Shown here in pieces: positions 19,319-29,509 of a stretch of DNA of 64,000 nt. The translations under genes were made by a program, and so were the position numbers. The notes beneath the pieces were generated by a model, which saw nothing but the letters and a program-made list of their open reading frames with translations, was not told the DNA's origin and searched no databases. Position 1 is the stretch's first letter; each line of letters starts with the position of its first letter. Source of the DNA: Lentimicrobiaceae bacterium (lineage in GTDB: Bacteria > Bacteroidota > Bacteroidia > Bacteroidales > F082); NCBI GenBank assembly GCA_018661505.1, contig JABJIE010000063.1, positions 1 to 64,000 of the forward strand, in the 5' to 3' direction.

Positions 19319-19606
19319 CTATTCGCCAAGCATTTCAATACATCTGTTAATTTCGTCAATCAAACTATCAATCCTTTTGCTGCCCTCTTCAACACCAAAT
19401 TCTGTCTCCAATGTATTTGCAAGTGTAAATTTAAAAATTTCTTTTTGATTCTCTTCTATCTTTTTATTTAAATCTTCTAACTTTTTTGCAGAATCTTCGT
19501 TTTCGACCAGTAGTCTTTGGTTTTCCTGTGTTAAAAAATTATTAACCTCAATTAATTTTTTAACTTTATACTCTATTCCTGCAATTAATATTTCTTCTGT
19601 AGCCAT
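19319..19606 (-). CDS. Small coiled-coil protein upstream of zapA
   Basis: The 95-residue protein is largely one helix with heptad character (LIEVNNFLTQENQRLLVENEDSAKKLEDLNKKIEENQ), then a short conserved-looking tail (SLIDEINRCIEMLGE). It has no signal peptide, so it is cytoplasmic. Its place directly before zapA in one transcript suggests a ZapB-like partner in Z-ring organisation, but sequence alone only shows a coiled-coil. Confidence 0.75.
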   Translation of the reverse strand: MATEEILIAGIEYKVKKLIEVNNFLTQENQRLLVENEDSAKKLEDLNKKIEENQKEIFKFTLANTLETEFGVEEGSKRIDSLIDEINRCIEMLGE

Positions 19607-19627
19607 TGAACTTTTTCAATACTGTTA

Positions 19628-19635
19628 CAAAGATA
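19628..19635 (-). promoter_or_regulatory. -7 element for the coiled-coil/zapA unit
   Basis: The minus strand reads TATCTTTG, 21 bases upstream of the coiled-coil gene start. A TTG lies 12 bases further upstream, closer than usual for a -33. Confidence 0.45.
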
Positions 19636-19717
19636 CATATTAATTGCCAATGGGTATGATGTAATGTTTTATTTACAACTTATTAGCCAAAACCTTAACT
19701 GCTAAAGATCTATCATT

Positions 19718-20986
19718 ATGAATGAAGAATTTCTATATTATTTATGGACCTATAAACTCATGAATAGTAAACTAAAAACCACCACCGGCTCTGATGTCAT
19801 TATCCATTCACCTGGGCAAAGGAATTATGATGCAGGACCCGATTTCTTTAATGCAATTATTGATATAGGTCCAACAAAATGGGCTGGTAATATTGAGATC
19901 CATGTAAATGCATCGGATTGGTTTAAACACAATCATGATAGAGATAATAATTACGATAATATTATAATCCATATTGTTTATAATAATGATGTCAGTATTA
20001 AGAGAAAAAGTGGTGATATAATACCAGCCTTAGAACTAAAGAATCAATTTCAAAAGCAATTCTTTAAACTATATAGCAAGTTGGTTTTATCTATTGATGA
20101 TATTAGCTGCAGTGGTGAACTTCAAAATATTAAAACCATTACAAAAATTCAATGGTTTGAGAGATTGGCATTTGACAGACTTCAAAATAAATCTCAAAAA
20201 GTTCAGGAACTTTTAAATACGACAAATGGTGACTTTTTTGAAGTTGCCTTGCAGAAAATTGCAAGGTCTTTTGGCTATTCAGTAAATGCTGATGCCATGG
20301 AACAACTTGCCAAATCAATAGGTCATAAGATTATTTTAAAACACTCTACAAATAGATTACAATTGGAATCTTTATTTTTTGGTGCTTCCGGACTAATAAA
20401 CAATACTCAAAATGGAAAATATCCAACATTTATAAAAACCGAGTATAAGTATTTGAAATCAAAGTACAAGATAAAAAATTCGAGTAACAAAGTTTGGAAG
20501 TTTATGAGAATGCGTCCTGCTAACTTTCCCACAATAAGAATTTCACAAATGTCAGGCGTTTTATATAATATTTCAGGAGATTTAACACAATTATTCGAAC
20601 TTGACGACATAAATAAGCTACGTAAACTATTATCTTCCAAGGCATCAAAATATTGGGACACTCATTATAGGTTCGGAAATGAAGTTAGCTCACGAGTAAA
20701 AAAAATAGGCCCCACAACCATCGATATTATTATATTAAACACTATTATGCCCTTAGTTTTTTCCTATGGTAAGATTACAGGAAAGCAAGTATATATCGAC
20801 AGAGTAATTAACTGGAGTAGTAAAATTAAACCCGAGAATAATAAGATTACAAGAAAGTTTAAAAGTCTCGGTGTTGATACGGACAACGCTCTTGATAGTC
20901 AAGCTATTATTGAGCTTTATAACTCATATTGCAAGGAAAAGCAATGTCTTAAATGTATGTTTGGTCAGAAAATAATATCTGGATAG
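19718..20986 (+). CDS. DUF2851-family protein
   Basis: This 422-residue protein matches my recollection of the DUF2851 family, found mainly in Bacteroidota. It has an N-terminal block HSPGQRNYDAGPDFFNAII and WAGNIEIHVNASDWFKHNHD. The C-terminus ends with a cysteine cluster (YCKEKQCLKCMFG). There is no signal peptide or membrane segment. The acidic and His residues of the N-terminal block (PDFFNA, EIH, HxHD) look like a metal site and recall nuclease folds, but no activity is established. It has no close operon partner. Confidence 0.8.
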   Translation: MNEEFLYYLWTYKLMNSKLKTTTGSDVIIHSPGQRNYDAGPDFFNAIIDIGPTKWAGNIEIHVNASDWFKHNHDRDNNYDNIIIHIVYNNDVSIKRKSGDIIPALELKNQFQKQFFKLYSKLVLSIDDISCSGELQNIKTITKIQWFERLAFDRLQNKSQKVQELLNTTNGDFFEVALQKIARSFGYSVNADAMEQLAKSIGHKIILKHSTNRLQLESLFFGASGLINNTQNGKYPTFIKTEYKYLKSKYKIKNSSNKVWKFMRMRPANFPTIRISQMSGVLYNISGDLTQLFELDDINKLRKLLSSKASKYWDTHYRFGNEVSSRVKKIGPTTIDIIILNTIMPLVFSYGKITGKQVYIDRVINWSSKIKPENNKITRKFKSLGVDTDNALDSQAIIELYNSYCKEKQCLKCMFGQKIISG

Positions 20987-21148
20987 AAAACCGTGGCTTA
21001 ACAACATTTAATTTTAATAGATTTGCAATATATAATTTGATAAGTTATGGTAAACCCTGAACACATAGAAAAGTTTAAAAGTTGATGTGTGATACTGAGT
21101 TACAAGCTGAACTTCAATTGTAAAACACCATATATAAACTCAAATATT

Positions 21149-21673
21149 ATGAACTGGAAGTATTTAATTCTTTTAACTGTTGTGCTGTTTTCGTGCAAGA
21201 AAATAGATAAATTAACAAATTTTTATGCGGATTTTTCCCAAGAAATAACTTTCTTCACGGGTGATGAACCAGGTTCAACAATCGACATATGGATCTTTAA
21301 TATATTGCAGGATAAAGATTCTTTGTTTAAGGAAAATCATAGTGATATATATGGAACAAATAAGATTGCTCTTTCGGAAATAACACTATCCTCCATAGAT
21401 ACCATGGATATAAGTTTTAATTATATTGAGTCCGTAGAGGTATATATGACAGCCAATGAAATGCAAGAAAAAAAGATTGCCTGGTTAGATAAAATACCCG
21501 AAGATATTACGAAGATAGTTAGCTTAGATTTTACCGATGATGATTTAAAGGATTACATGAAAGATAAAGATTATGCATTAAATATTAGACTTATCAGTAA
21601 AGGTACAGACAATATTGAAACAACTTTTGACTTTTCTTATACCGTATACATTAATTCAAATTTTGACGATTAA
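21149..21673 (+). CDS. Hypothetical lipoprotein, first of a coupled pair
   Basis: The ORF track opens at a GTG (21089), but ATG at 21149 gives a normal lipoprotein signal MNWKYLILLTVVLFSC and is preferred. The mature part of about 160 residues is acidic and predicted to be beta-rich. I do not recognise the family. Its TAA overlaps the next ATG by one base (TAATG), so the two lipoproteins are probably translationally coupled. Confidence 0.65.
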   Translation: MNWKYLILLTVVLFSCKKIDKLTNFYADFSQEITFFTGDEPGSTIDIWIFNILQDKDSLFKENHSDIYGTNKIALSEITLSSIDTMDISFNYIESVEVYMTANEMQEKKIAWLDKIPEDITKIVSLDFTDDDLKDYMKDKDYALNIRLISKGTDNIETTFDFSYTVYINSNFDD

Positions 21674-22095
21674 TGAAATTAAATCGAAAACATATTGGTT
21701 TATTGGGGACAATTTACACGCTAGTATTCTTATTAGTATTCAGCTTAGGCTGCAAAAAAAACTCAAATGACAATGTAACTACCTTTACCATAAAAGTTGA
21801 TAGTATCAACCATCCAGATACCATATTCTTTGATAGTACTATGATAATTCAGTTTCATGGACATATTGGGCCAACTGATTGTTATTCATTCTACAAGTTT
21901 GAACCATCCTACGTACCCGACTCACTGATCATAACCGTATTAGGAAAGCATGAAGATAAACAGGGTTGCGCTCCGGGGAATATTAATTTAGAAGCTAAGA
22001 CACTACTAATATCAAACCTACCAAAAGGAACAACTAAAGTTGTTATTAATCAGCCTGTCTCCAGTGCATTAATTGATAGTGTCTACGTCAGATAA
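21673..22095 (+). CDS. Hypothetical lipoprotein, second of a coupled pair
   Basis: The 140-residue product has a lipoprotein signal ending in FSLGC followed by KKNSND. The mature region looks like a beta-sandwich and contains two cysteines (DCYSF and QGCAPG) that could form a disulphide. I do not recognise it. The start overlaps the stop of the preceding lipoprotein gene by one base. Confidence 0.65.
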   Translation: MKLNRKHIGLLGTIYTLVFLLVFSLGCKKNSNDNVTTFTIKVDSINHPDTIFFDSTMIIQFHGHIGPTDCYSFYKFEPSYVPDSLIITVLGKHEDKQGCAPGNINLEAKTLLISNLPKGTTKVVINQPVSSALIDSVYVR

Positions 22096-22184
22096 TAATT
22101 TTTTTATCATTCTATCAACTAATCCCATATCTTTGCCCTTTTCATTTTATATGTCCTTTAAAAACAAAACAATTCGTTAGGGAC

Positions 22185-22204
22185 AATTAACTAAATAGTT
22201 AATT
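22185..22204. repeat. Perfect inverted repeat directly upstream of tatA
   Basis: AATTAACTA-AA-TAGTTAATT is a perfect 9-bp dyad ending 2 bases before the tatA ATG. It could be an operator or an mRNA hairpin that hides the start region. AT-only stems of this length can also occur by chance. Confidence 0.5.
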
Positions 22205-22206
22205 CT

Positions 22207-22476
22207 ATGATACATGAACTCGGATGGATCGGTGGATATGAAATAATTATCATTTTGGTAGTGGTCTTGTTGCTTTTTGGTGGAAAAAAAATACCAGAGT
22301 TTGCAAGGGGTTTGGGAAAAGGTATCAGAGATTTCAAAGATGCGACTGATGAAAATAACTTCAAAAACGATATCAAAGATGTTGCTTCTGAAATAAATGA
22401 TTTAAAATCATCGGTAAAAGATATTGACCCACGTAATTCAGTTGGCAATAGGAAACATATAAAATCGAGTAAATAA
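22207..22476 (+). CDS. tatA: Twin-arginine translocase subunit TatA
   Basis: The 89-residue protein shows the TatA layout. There is one N-terminal membrane helix (YEIIIILVVVLLLFGG), the hinge FGGKKIPEFARGLGKG, an amphipathic helix (GIRDFKDATDE) and a charged tail. TatA oligomers form the passage for folded proteins. The hinge and short tail favour TatA/TatE over TatB. No tatC lies in this window, so the receptor subunit must be elsewhere. Confidence 0.88.
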   Translation: MIHELGWIGGYEIIIILVVVLLLFGGKKIPEFARGLGKGIRDFKDATDENNFKNDIKDVASEINDLKSSVKDIDPRNSVGNRKHIKSSK

Positions 22477-22506
22477 AATTTTATAAATAAAAGAATTACC
22501 CCTTAA

Positions 22507-23856
22507 TTGAAAGACTTAACTACAGGTAAAGAAGGTAATAAAATTCTAAATTTTGCATTGCCGATGCTACTGGGAAATGTGTTTCAACAAATGTATAACA
22601 TTGTTGATAGCATAATAGTGGGTAAGGTTTTAGGTGATGAGGCATTGGCAGCAGTTGGCGCAAACTTCCCTTTTATTTTCGCATTAATTTCTTTTGTGGT
22701 AGGTATTGCAATTGGAGCGACTGTTATAATATCTCAATATTACGGGGCTAAACAAATGGACAATGTAAAAAAAACAATTGATACATTGTACATATTTATG
22801 TTTTTTGCTTCCGTATTTATTACCACTGTTGGTATTTTAATGAGTGGGTGGATATTCCAAATTATCGATCTTCCAAATTCCGTTAAACCGATGGCAATTG
22901 AATACTTTAAGGTTTATGCTATTGGATTTATATTTTTCTTTGGCTTTCAAGGTACAAGTGCCATTCTAAGAGGACTTGGTGACTCCAAAACTCCAGTTTA
23001 CTTCCTCATAATTTCAACTATTATGAATATTGCTTTGGATATTCTATTTGTTGTGGTCTTCAAGTGGGGCATCGAGGGAGTTGCTGCTGCAACCGTAATA
23101 TCACAAGCAGGAGCATTCTTTACAATTATATGGTATCTTAATAGATATCACTCATTCATGGACTTTTCACCTTCAAAAATGAGGTTTGATAAAAGTATTT
23201 TCAAGAAAAGCTTAAAAATAGGATTACCATCTGGCGTTCAGCAAACATTTGTATCATTAGGTTTCCTTGCACTTTACAGAATTGTAAACATTTTTGGTGT
23301 ACCTACCATCGCTGCTTACACCATTGCCATGAGAATAGATTCATTTGCTGTGATGCCTGCAATGAATTTTTCAGCTGCAATTTCAACATTTGTTGGTCAA
23401 AATATAGGTGCAAATAAGTTTGAAAGATTAGGACGTGGACTAAAATCAACATTATTAATGATAAATTCGATATCATTGATGATAACCATAATAGCCTTGT
23501 TATTTGCAGGACCTCTAATAAGTATGTTTACGGATAGTCAAGAGGTAGTAAATATTGGCAAACAGTATATTTACATTGTAACTCCCTTCTATATAGTGTT
23601 TAGTACTATGTTTATTTTTAATGGACTGCTGCGAGGTGCTGGGGCAACCCTTATACCGATGATAATAACCATACTTGCATTGTGGGGTATTAGGGTTCCG
23701 ATATCATGGTTACTAAGCAATGAAATAGGTAGTAATGGAATTTGGTGGGGAATTCCAATAGCATGGATTTTTGGAGTTATATCTGTTTATATTTACTATT
23801 TATCTGGTAAATGGAAGAAGAATGCTGTTGTTAAACATGGCAATGCAGATGATTAA
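22507..23856 (+). CDS. MATE-family multidrug/Na+ antiporter
   Basis: The 449-residue protein has about twelve membrane helices in two repeated halves, typical of MATE exporters (NorM/DinF type). Family text includes LPMLLGNVFQQMYNIVDSIIVGK and, in the second half, LPSGVQQTFVSLGF with VGQNIGANKFERLGRG. It expels drugs or metabolites in exchange for Na+ or H+. The start is TTG (22507), giving MKDLTTGKEGNKIL; the first ATG would remove the first half of TM1. It follows tatA by 30 bases. Confidence 0.9.
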   Translation: MKDLTTGKEGNKILNFALPMLLGNVFQQMYNIVDSIIVGKVLGDEALAAVGANFPFIFALISFVVGIAIGATVIISQYYGAKQMDNVKKTIDTLYIFMFFASVFITTVGILMSGWIFQIIDLPNSVKPMAIEYFKVYAIGFIFFFGFQGTSAILRGLGDSKTPVYFLIISTIMNIALDILFVVVFKWGIEGVAAATVISQAGAFFTIIWYLNRYHSFMDFSPSKMRFDKSIFKKSLKIGLPSGVQQTFVSLGFLALYRIVNIFGVPTIAAYTIAMRIDSFAVMPAMNFSAAISTFVGQNIGANKFERLGRGLKSTLLMINSISLMITIIALLFAGPLISMFTDSQEVVNIGKQYIYIVTPFYIVFSTMFIFNGLLRGAGATLIPMIITILALWGIRVPISWLLSNEIGSNGIWWGIPIAWIFGVISVYIYYLSGKWKKNAVVKHGNADD

Positions 23857-23896
23857 CCAATAACCAAATCCATTATATTTGTCATAAATTGCACCC

Positions 23897-24271
23897 ATGG
23901 CAAATAAATTTTCCTTAAAAGAACGTATTAGAAGTTTTAATAATGCTCTTAATGGTTTCCGCTCCGTATTATACACCCAACACAATTTTCTCATTCATAT
24001 TTTACTTGGAGTCATAGCTATATTAATGGGTATTATCCTAGAAATAAGTCTTATGGAATGGATCGCCATTGTGATTGTGATATCCGTGGTTTTATCAGCA
24101 GAAATATTTAATACTGCCATAGAACTACTTGTTGACTATATATCTATGGAAAAGAATGATGTGGCTCGTGACATTAAAGATATTAGTGCGGCTGCAGTAT
24201 TATTAATATCAATGGGTGCCCTTGTTACAGGACTTGTTATTTTTATTCCCAAATTAATTCCTCTATTATGA
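23897..24271 (+). CDS. dgkA: Diacylglycerol/undecaprenol kinase
   Basis: The 124-residue small integral-membrane kinase has three hydrophobic segments and the family signature AEIFNTAIELLVDYIS with its catalytic Glu. It phosphorylates diacylglycerol or undecaprenol; in bacteria without E. coli-type lipid cycles the second is often the substrate. Its stop overlaps the next gene by 4 bases (ATGA), showing co-translation with the BadF-type kinase. Confidence 0.88.
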   Translation: MANKFSLKERIRSFNNALNGFRSVLYTQHNFLIHILLGVIAILMGIILEISLMEWIAIVIVISVVLSAEIFNTAIELLVDYISMEKNDVARDIKDISAAAVLLISMGALVTGLVIFIPKLIPLL

Positions 24272-25107
24272 AAATTTTAGCAGATAGTGGGTCCACAAAA
24301 ACATCATGGGCCTTCATTGAAAATGATAAGGTTATATCTACTAAAAATACCTCAGGTTTTAATCCTTATTACTATGATGATGAAATATTACTAGAAATAA
24401 TTGATAACGAATTATTACCAAAACTAAAGGATTATTTCATTGCTGAAATATACTTTTATGGTGCAGGTTGTTCAACTAAAGAGAACTGTCTTAGAGTAAA
24501 AAATGCCCTTTCCAGCAGATTCAAAAATGCTACTATATTAATTAACCATGATTTAGCAGGTGCGGCTACAGCTCTTCTTAAAAACCAAAAAGGCATTGCA
24601 TGTATTTTAGGCACTGGTTCAAACTCATGCTTATGGGATGGTAAAAGCGTCATATCCAATGTTCCGTCATTGGGCTATATGCTTGGTGATGAGGGTAGTG
24701 GCACATATATTGGAATGAAAATACTCAAGGGTATTCTTGAAAATAAAGCACCAAAGGAAATACATGACAAGTTCCTAAAAGAGTCGGGATTAACTTTTGA
24801 GAAAATTTTAAATAAAATTTACGATGAACATCAGCCAAATAGGTTTTTTGCTAACATAAGTATGTTTGCAGGAAAAAATATAACCAATACTTGGATAAGA
24901 AAACAGGTATTAGATTCATTTGATGATTTCATTACCAACCAAATCTCACATTACCCAAACTATAAATCAAGTCATATATGCTTCACTGGTTCAGTTGCCT
25001 ATTACTTTAAGGACATACTATATGAATCATTGACAATCAAGGGTATTGGCATGGGTATAATACTAAAAGAGCCCATGGAAGGTCTTATTGAATTTCACAC
25101 TCCATAG
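24268..25107 (+). CDS. BadF/BadG-type ATPase, N-acetylglucosamine kinase-like
   Basis: The 279-residue protein has the ASKHA phosphate-1 motif at its N-terminus (LADSGSTKTSWAF). The phosphate-2/central block is NHDLAGAATALLKNQKGIACILGTGSNSCLWDG, then GDEGSGTYIG. A C-terminal FTGSVAYYF segment closes the fold. This is the layout of N-acetylglucosamine kinase-type members, which phosphorylate amino sugars for cell-wall recycling. The exact sugar is unproven. It is coupled to dgkA by an ATGA overlap. Confidence 0.85.
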   Translation: MKILADSGSTKTSWAFIENDKVISTKNTSGFNPYYYDDEILLEIIDNELLPKLKDYFIAEIYFYGAGCSTKENCLRVKNALSSRFKNATILINHDLAGAATALLKNQKGIACILGTGSNSCLWDGKSVISNVPSLGYMLGDEGSGTYIGMKILKGILENKAPKEIHDKFLKESGLTFEKILNKIYDEHQPNRFFANISMFAGKNITNTWIRKQVLDSFDDFITNQISHYPNYKSSHICFTGSVAYYFKDILYESLTIKGIGMGIILKEPMEGLIEFHTP

Positions 25108-25180
25108 ATTAATTTAATTTTTTATTTAAAAATTGGTGTTTACGTCGAAACTAAACATATAGCAATCCGTATATATTGTC

Positions 25181-25188
25181 TAACTTTG
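25181..25188 (+). promoter_or_regulatory. -7 element for the Rel gene
   Basis: TAACTTTG matches TAnnTTTG and lies 17 bases upstream of the rel ATG. Confidence 0.45.
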
Positions 25189-25205
25189 TTGTTTAATGGT
25201 ATACC

Positions 25206-27440
25206 ATGTCCGTAAGTGTAATAAATAATGAACAAGAAAGGCTTGAAATACTCAGGCAATACAAACGTCTTATTGAGGTTTGGCATACTCGCAAAAACAC
25301 TCAAGACAAATGGCTTGTACGTAAAGCTTTTCGTCTTGCTGCAGATGCTCACAAGGATATGCGTCGTAAATCCGGAGAACCTTTCATTTTACATCCGATA
25401 TCAGTTGCAATAATTGCTGCAAAAGATATTGGTTTGGGACGTACATCTATTATTTCAGCTCTTCTTCATGACACAATTGAAGATACTGAAATGCGGTTAG
25501 AGGATATTGGAAACCAATTTGGCAAAGAGGTTGCAAACATAATTGATGGTCTAACTAAAATAAACGAGATATCTATTTCTAACTCTACTGCACAGGCTGA
25601 AACTATAAAAAAGCTACTATTCACCCTATCTGATGATGTAAGAGTTATATTAATCAAATTAGCGGATAGAGTCCACAATATGAGAACTCTAGAAAGCTTA
25701 CCCCGTGATAAACAGCTCAGAGTAGTATCTGAAACACAATACATTTACGCACCACTTGCATTTCGACTTGGTTTATATGCCATAAAAAGTGAACTTGAGG
25801 AGTTATCTTTTAAGTATTCTCAACCAAAATTATATAATGAGATTCAGGGTAATATCCAAAGTAGTGAGGAAGATAGATTATTATCATTTAACGTTCTGAA
25901 AAAGGTTCTAACAAATGAGCTAAAAAAGATTAATTGCGATGTTGATATAAGGTTAAATGTTAAAACCGCATATTCCATATGGCAAAAGATGCGAAAGCAA
26001 GAAATATCCTTTGAAAATATTTATAACAAATACTCCATAGATATAATATTAAATGGAGAAACTACGGACGAAAAGTTAATTTGCTGGTCAGCATATTCAA
26101 TTATAACTAATATATATCGGTCAAATAGTAACAGATTACGAGATTGGATAAGTACTCCCAAGGCAAACGGTTATGAAGCTATACATACTACAATAATGAA
26201 TCCTTATGGGAAATGGGTAGATGTGCACATACGAAGTAAGCGTATGGATGAGATAGCAAATAAAGGATATGCAGCATATTGGAAATATAAAGAACTTGGT
26301 AAAATAGATACAAGTTTGGAGAATTGGCTGAACAGAACACGGCTCCTACTGGAAGAAAATGATGAGAATACTTTTGACTTCATTAGAGACTTCAGAAGCA
26401 ATCTATTCTCTGATGAAATTTTTGTCTTCACACCTGCGGGAAAGATGATGAATATGGCAGCAGGAGCAACGGTTCTTGATTTTGCATATGCCATCCACAC
26501 AGACATAGGAAACCAATGTATTGGTGCAAACATAAGCCATAGAATTGCTCCTTTGGGATATAAGTTGAGTTCCGGAGATCAGGTAGAAATAATTACTTCA
26601 AAAATACAATCCCCATCCGAAGAATGGTTCAAATATGTTGTTACAGCCAGAGCTAAATCAAGAATTACTGATGCGATCAAACAAGCACGAAAGAAATATA
26701 AATCAGATGGTAGAAAAAAATTATCTGATTACTTCAAACAATTAAATATTGAAGATAATAAAATTAGCCTCAACAAGCTTAAGACAGCCATCAATGTAAA
26801 GAGCAGTGTAAATTTGTATTATTATGTTGCTCAGAAGATGATTGGGCTAAAAGAAATTAAAGAGGTGATGCAACCTGGTGAAAGTAGATTAGGATGGATA
26901 AAGAATCTCAGGATTCCTTTCACTAGGTCAAAACTTGAAACAAATGGTTCCGAAATTGAACAAGAAAGTAATAATCCTAAACCCCAAAAAAATGAGCAGT
27001 ATATTTCAGACTTTACATCTCTAGATTACATAGTTTCTGACTGTTGCAATCCATTGCCGGGTGATAATGTTATGGGACTAGTTTTCCCAAATGAACCAAT
27101 TCAAATTCATCAAACAACATGTGAAGATGCCATTAGATTAATGTCGCAGCATGGAAAAAATATTGTTAAGGCTAAGTGGAAACAAAAAGCTGGAATAACA
27201 TTCTTAGCTGGTATTAATATTAAGGCGGCTGATAATCAAGGTATAATGCAAGAAATTATTGGTGTAATCTCTGGAGAATTTAAAATCAATACCAGATCAT
27301 TTCATTTAGATGCTCACGAAGGAATTGCAAATATCGATGTAACCATATATGTTTCCAGTACTAGCATATTAAAAAAACTAATGGCCAAACTTAAAAAGGT
27401 TAGCTCAATAATAAAGATAACACGACTTGATAAAATTTAG
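25206..27440 (+). CDS. Long RelA/SpoT homologue: HD hydrolase with altered synthetase site
   Basis: The 744-residue protein has the full RSH layout: HD hydrolase (about 35-190), synthetase domain (about 240-365), TGS (near 405-470, FVFTPAGKMMNMAAGATVLDFAY), a Cys-containing region (DCCNPLPGD) and a C-terminal ACT. The hydrolase residues are intact (His63, His88-Asp89, Glu92-Asp93, Asp154 in KLADRVHNMRT). The synthetase has lost key residues. The usual YDxxAIR segment reads YNKYSID (Asp to Asn274, Arg to Asp279) and ExQIRT reads DVHIRS (Glu to Asp339, Gln to His341). It is therefore likely a ppGpp-degrading enzyme with little synthesis. ATG at 25206 gives the typical N-terminus. Confidence 0.9.
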   Translation: MSVSVINNEQERLEILRQYKRLIEVWHTRKNTQDKWLVRKAFRLAADAHKDMRRKSGEPFILHPISVAIIAAKDIGLGRTSIISALLHDTIEDTEMRLEDIGNQFGKEVANIIDGLTKINEISISNSTAQAETIKKLLFTLSDDVRVILIKLADRVHNMRTLESLPRDKQLRVVSETQYIYAPLAFRLGLYAIKSELEELSFKYSQPKLYNEIQGNIQSSEEDRLLSFNVLKKVLTNELKKINCDVDIRLNVKTAYSIWQKMRKQEISFENIYNKYSIDIILNGETTDEKLICWSAYSIITNIYRSNSNRLRDWISTPKANGYEAIHTTIMNPYGKWVDVHIRSKRMDEIANKGYAAYWKYKELGKIDTSLENWLNRTRLLLEENDENTFDFIRDFRSNLFSDEIFVFTPAGKMMNMAAGATVLDFAYAIHTDIGNQCIGANISHRIAPLGYKLSSGDQVEIITSKIQSPSEEWFKYVVTARAKSRITDAIKQARKKYKSDGRKKLSDYFKQLNIEDNKISLNKLKTAINVKSSVNLYYYVAQKMIGLKEIKEVMQPGESRLGWIKNLRIPFTRSKLETNGSEIEQESNNPKPQKNEQYISDFTSLDYIVSDCCNPLPGDNVMGLVFPNEPIQIHQTTCEDAIRLMSQHGKNIVKAKWKQKAGITFLAGINIKAADNQGIMQEIIGVISGEFKINTRSFHLDAHEGIANIDVTIYVSSTSILKKLMAKLKKVSSIIKITRLDKI

Positions 27441-27522
27441 GTTCAAACGATTAATTTTAGATTCGGTGGCCTTGGGTTTAAATTGATTTATTTATAGCTG
27501 AAAAATATTTTTTATCTTCTAT

Positions 27523-27530
27523 TATCTTTG
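27523..27530 (+). promoter_or_regulatory. -7 element for the Fur-family gene
   Basis: TATCTTTG lies 75 bases upstream of the chosen ATG. The leader between them is AT-rich with no obvious structure. Confidence 0.45.
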
Positions 27531-27604
27531 TGAGATATTTATAATTTTTTATAGTTATATCAGATAGAATAATTTTGTTAATTTTACCCGCAAAATACCC
27601 GATA

Positions 27605-28069
27605 ATGAAATTAAATTCCAAGAATGATACCTATGAATCAGTAAACAAACTATTTACTGAACATCTGGAGTCTAAAGGTTATAGGAAAACACCGGAGCGC
27701 TACACCATCCTTAAGGAAATTTATGCTACAGATGGGCACTTTGATATTGAAACCCTATACATTAGGATGAAGAACAATAAGTACAGAGTTAGTAGAGCAA
27801 CACTTTATAATACCATTGAGCTACTTCTGGATTGTAACCTTGTTACAAAACATCAATTTGGAAATAATTGTGCACAATTTGAGAGATCCTTCAAGTTCAA
27901 ACAACATGATCATTTTGTTTGTACTGAAGATGGAAGAGTATTGGAATTCTGTGATCCAAGAATCCAGGAGATACAAACATCTGTGGAGGATTTACTTGGT
28001 GTTGAGGTAGCATATCACTCTCTGACATTCTATGGAAAATGTAAGACACACAAAAAAGAAAATAGTTAG
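27605..28069 (+). CDS. fur: Fur-family transcriptional regulator
   Basis: The 154-residue metal-responsive repressor has a winged-helix DNA-binding domain (GYRKTPERYTILKEIY...VSRATLYNTIELLLDCNLV) and a C-terminal metal/dimer domain with KQHDHFVCTEDGRVLEFCDP. The classic C-terminal CxxC pair of zinc-structured Fur/PerR is not visible; only isolated Cys remain. Fur (iron), Zur and PerR cannot be separated with certainty; iron is the default. The ORF track begins at a TTG (27575); ATG at 27605 fits the family better. An intrinsic terminator follows. Confidence 0.82.
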   Translation: MKLNSKNDTYESVNKLFTEHLESKGYRKTPERYTILKEIYATDGHFDIETLYIRMKNNKYRVSRATLYNTIELLLDCNLVTKHQFGNNCAQFERSFKFKQHDHFVCTEDGRVLEFCDPRIQEIQTSVEDLLGVEVAYHSLTFYGKCKTHKKENS

Positions 28070-28128
28070 TAAGTTTTAATAACTAATTCATCTGAAATAT
28101 GGCAAATTCTTAAATTTGCTTCAATATC

Positions 28129-28156
28129 AACCCTGTTAGAAATCACAGGGTTTTTT
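28129..28156 (+). terminator. Intrinsic terminator after the Fur gene
   Basis: AACCCTGT-N8-ACAGGGTT followed by TTTTA forms an 8-bp stem with a T run, 60 bases after the stop codon. Confidence 0.85.
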
Positions 28157-28187
28157 ATTGTAATAAGAAATCAATATTCCACTTTAA

Positions 28188-29507
<1,320 letters not shown>

Positions 29508-29509
29508 AC

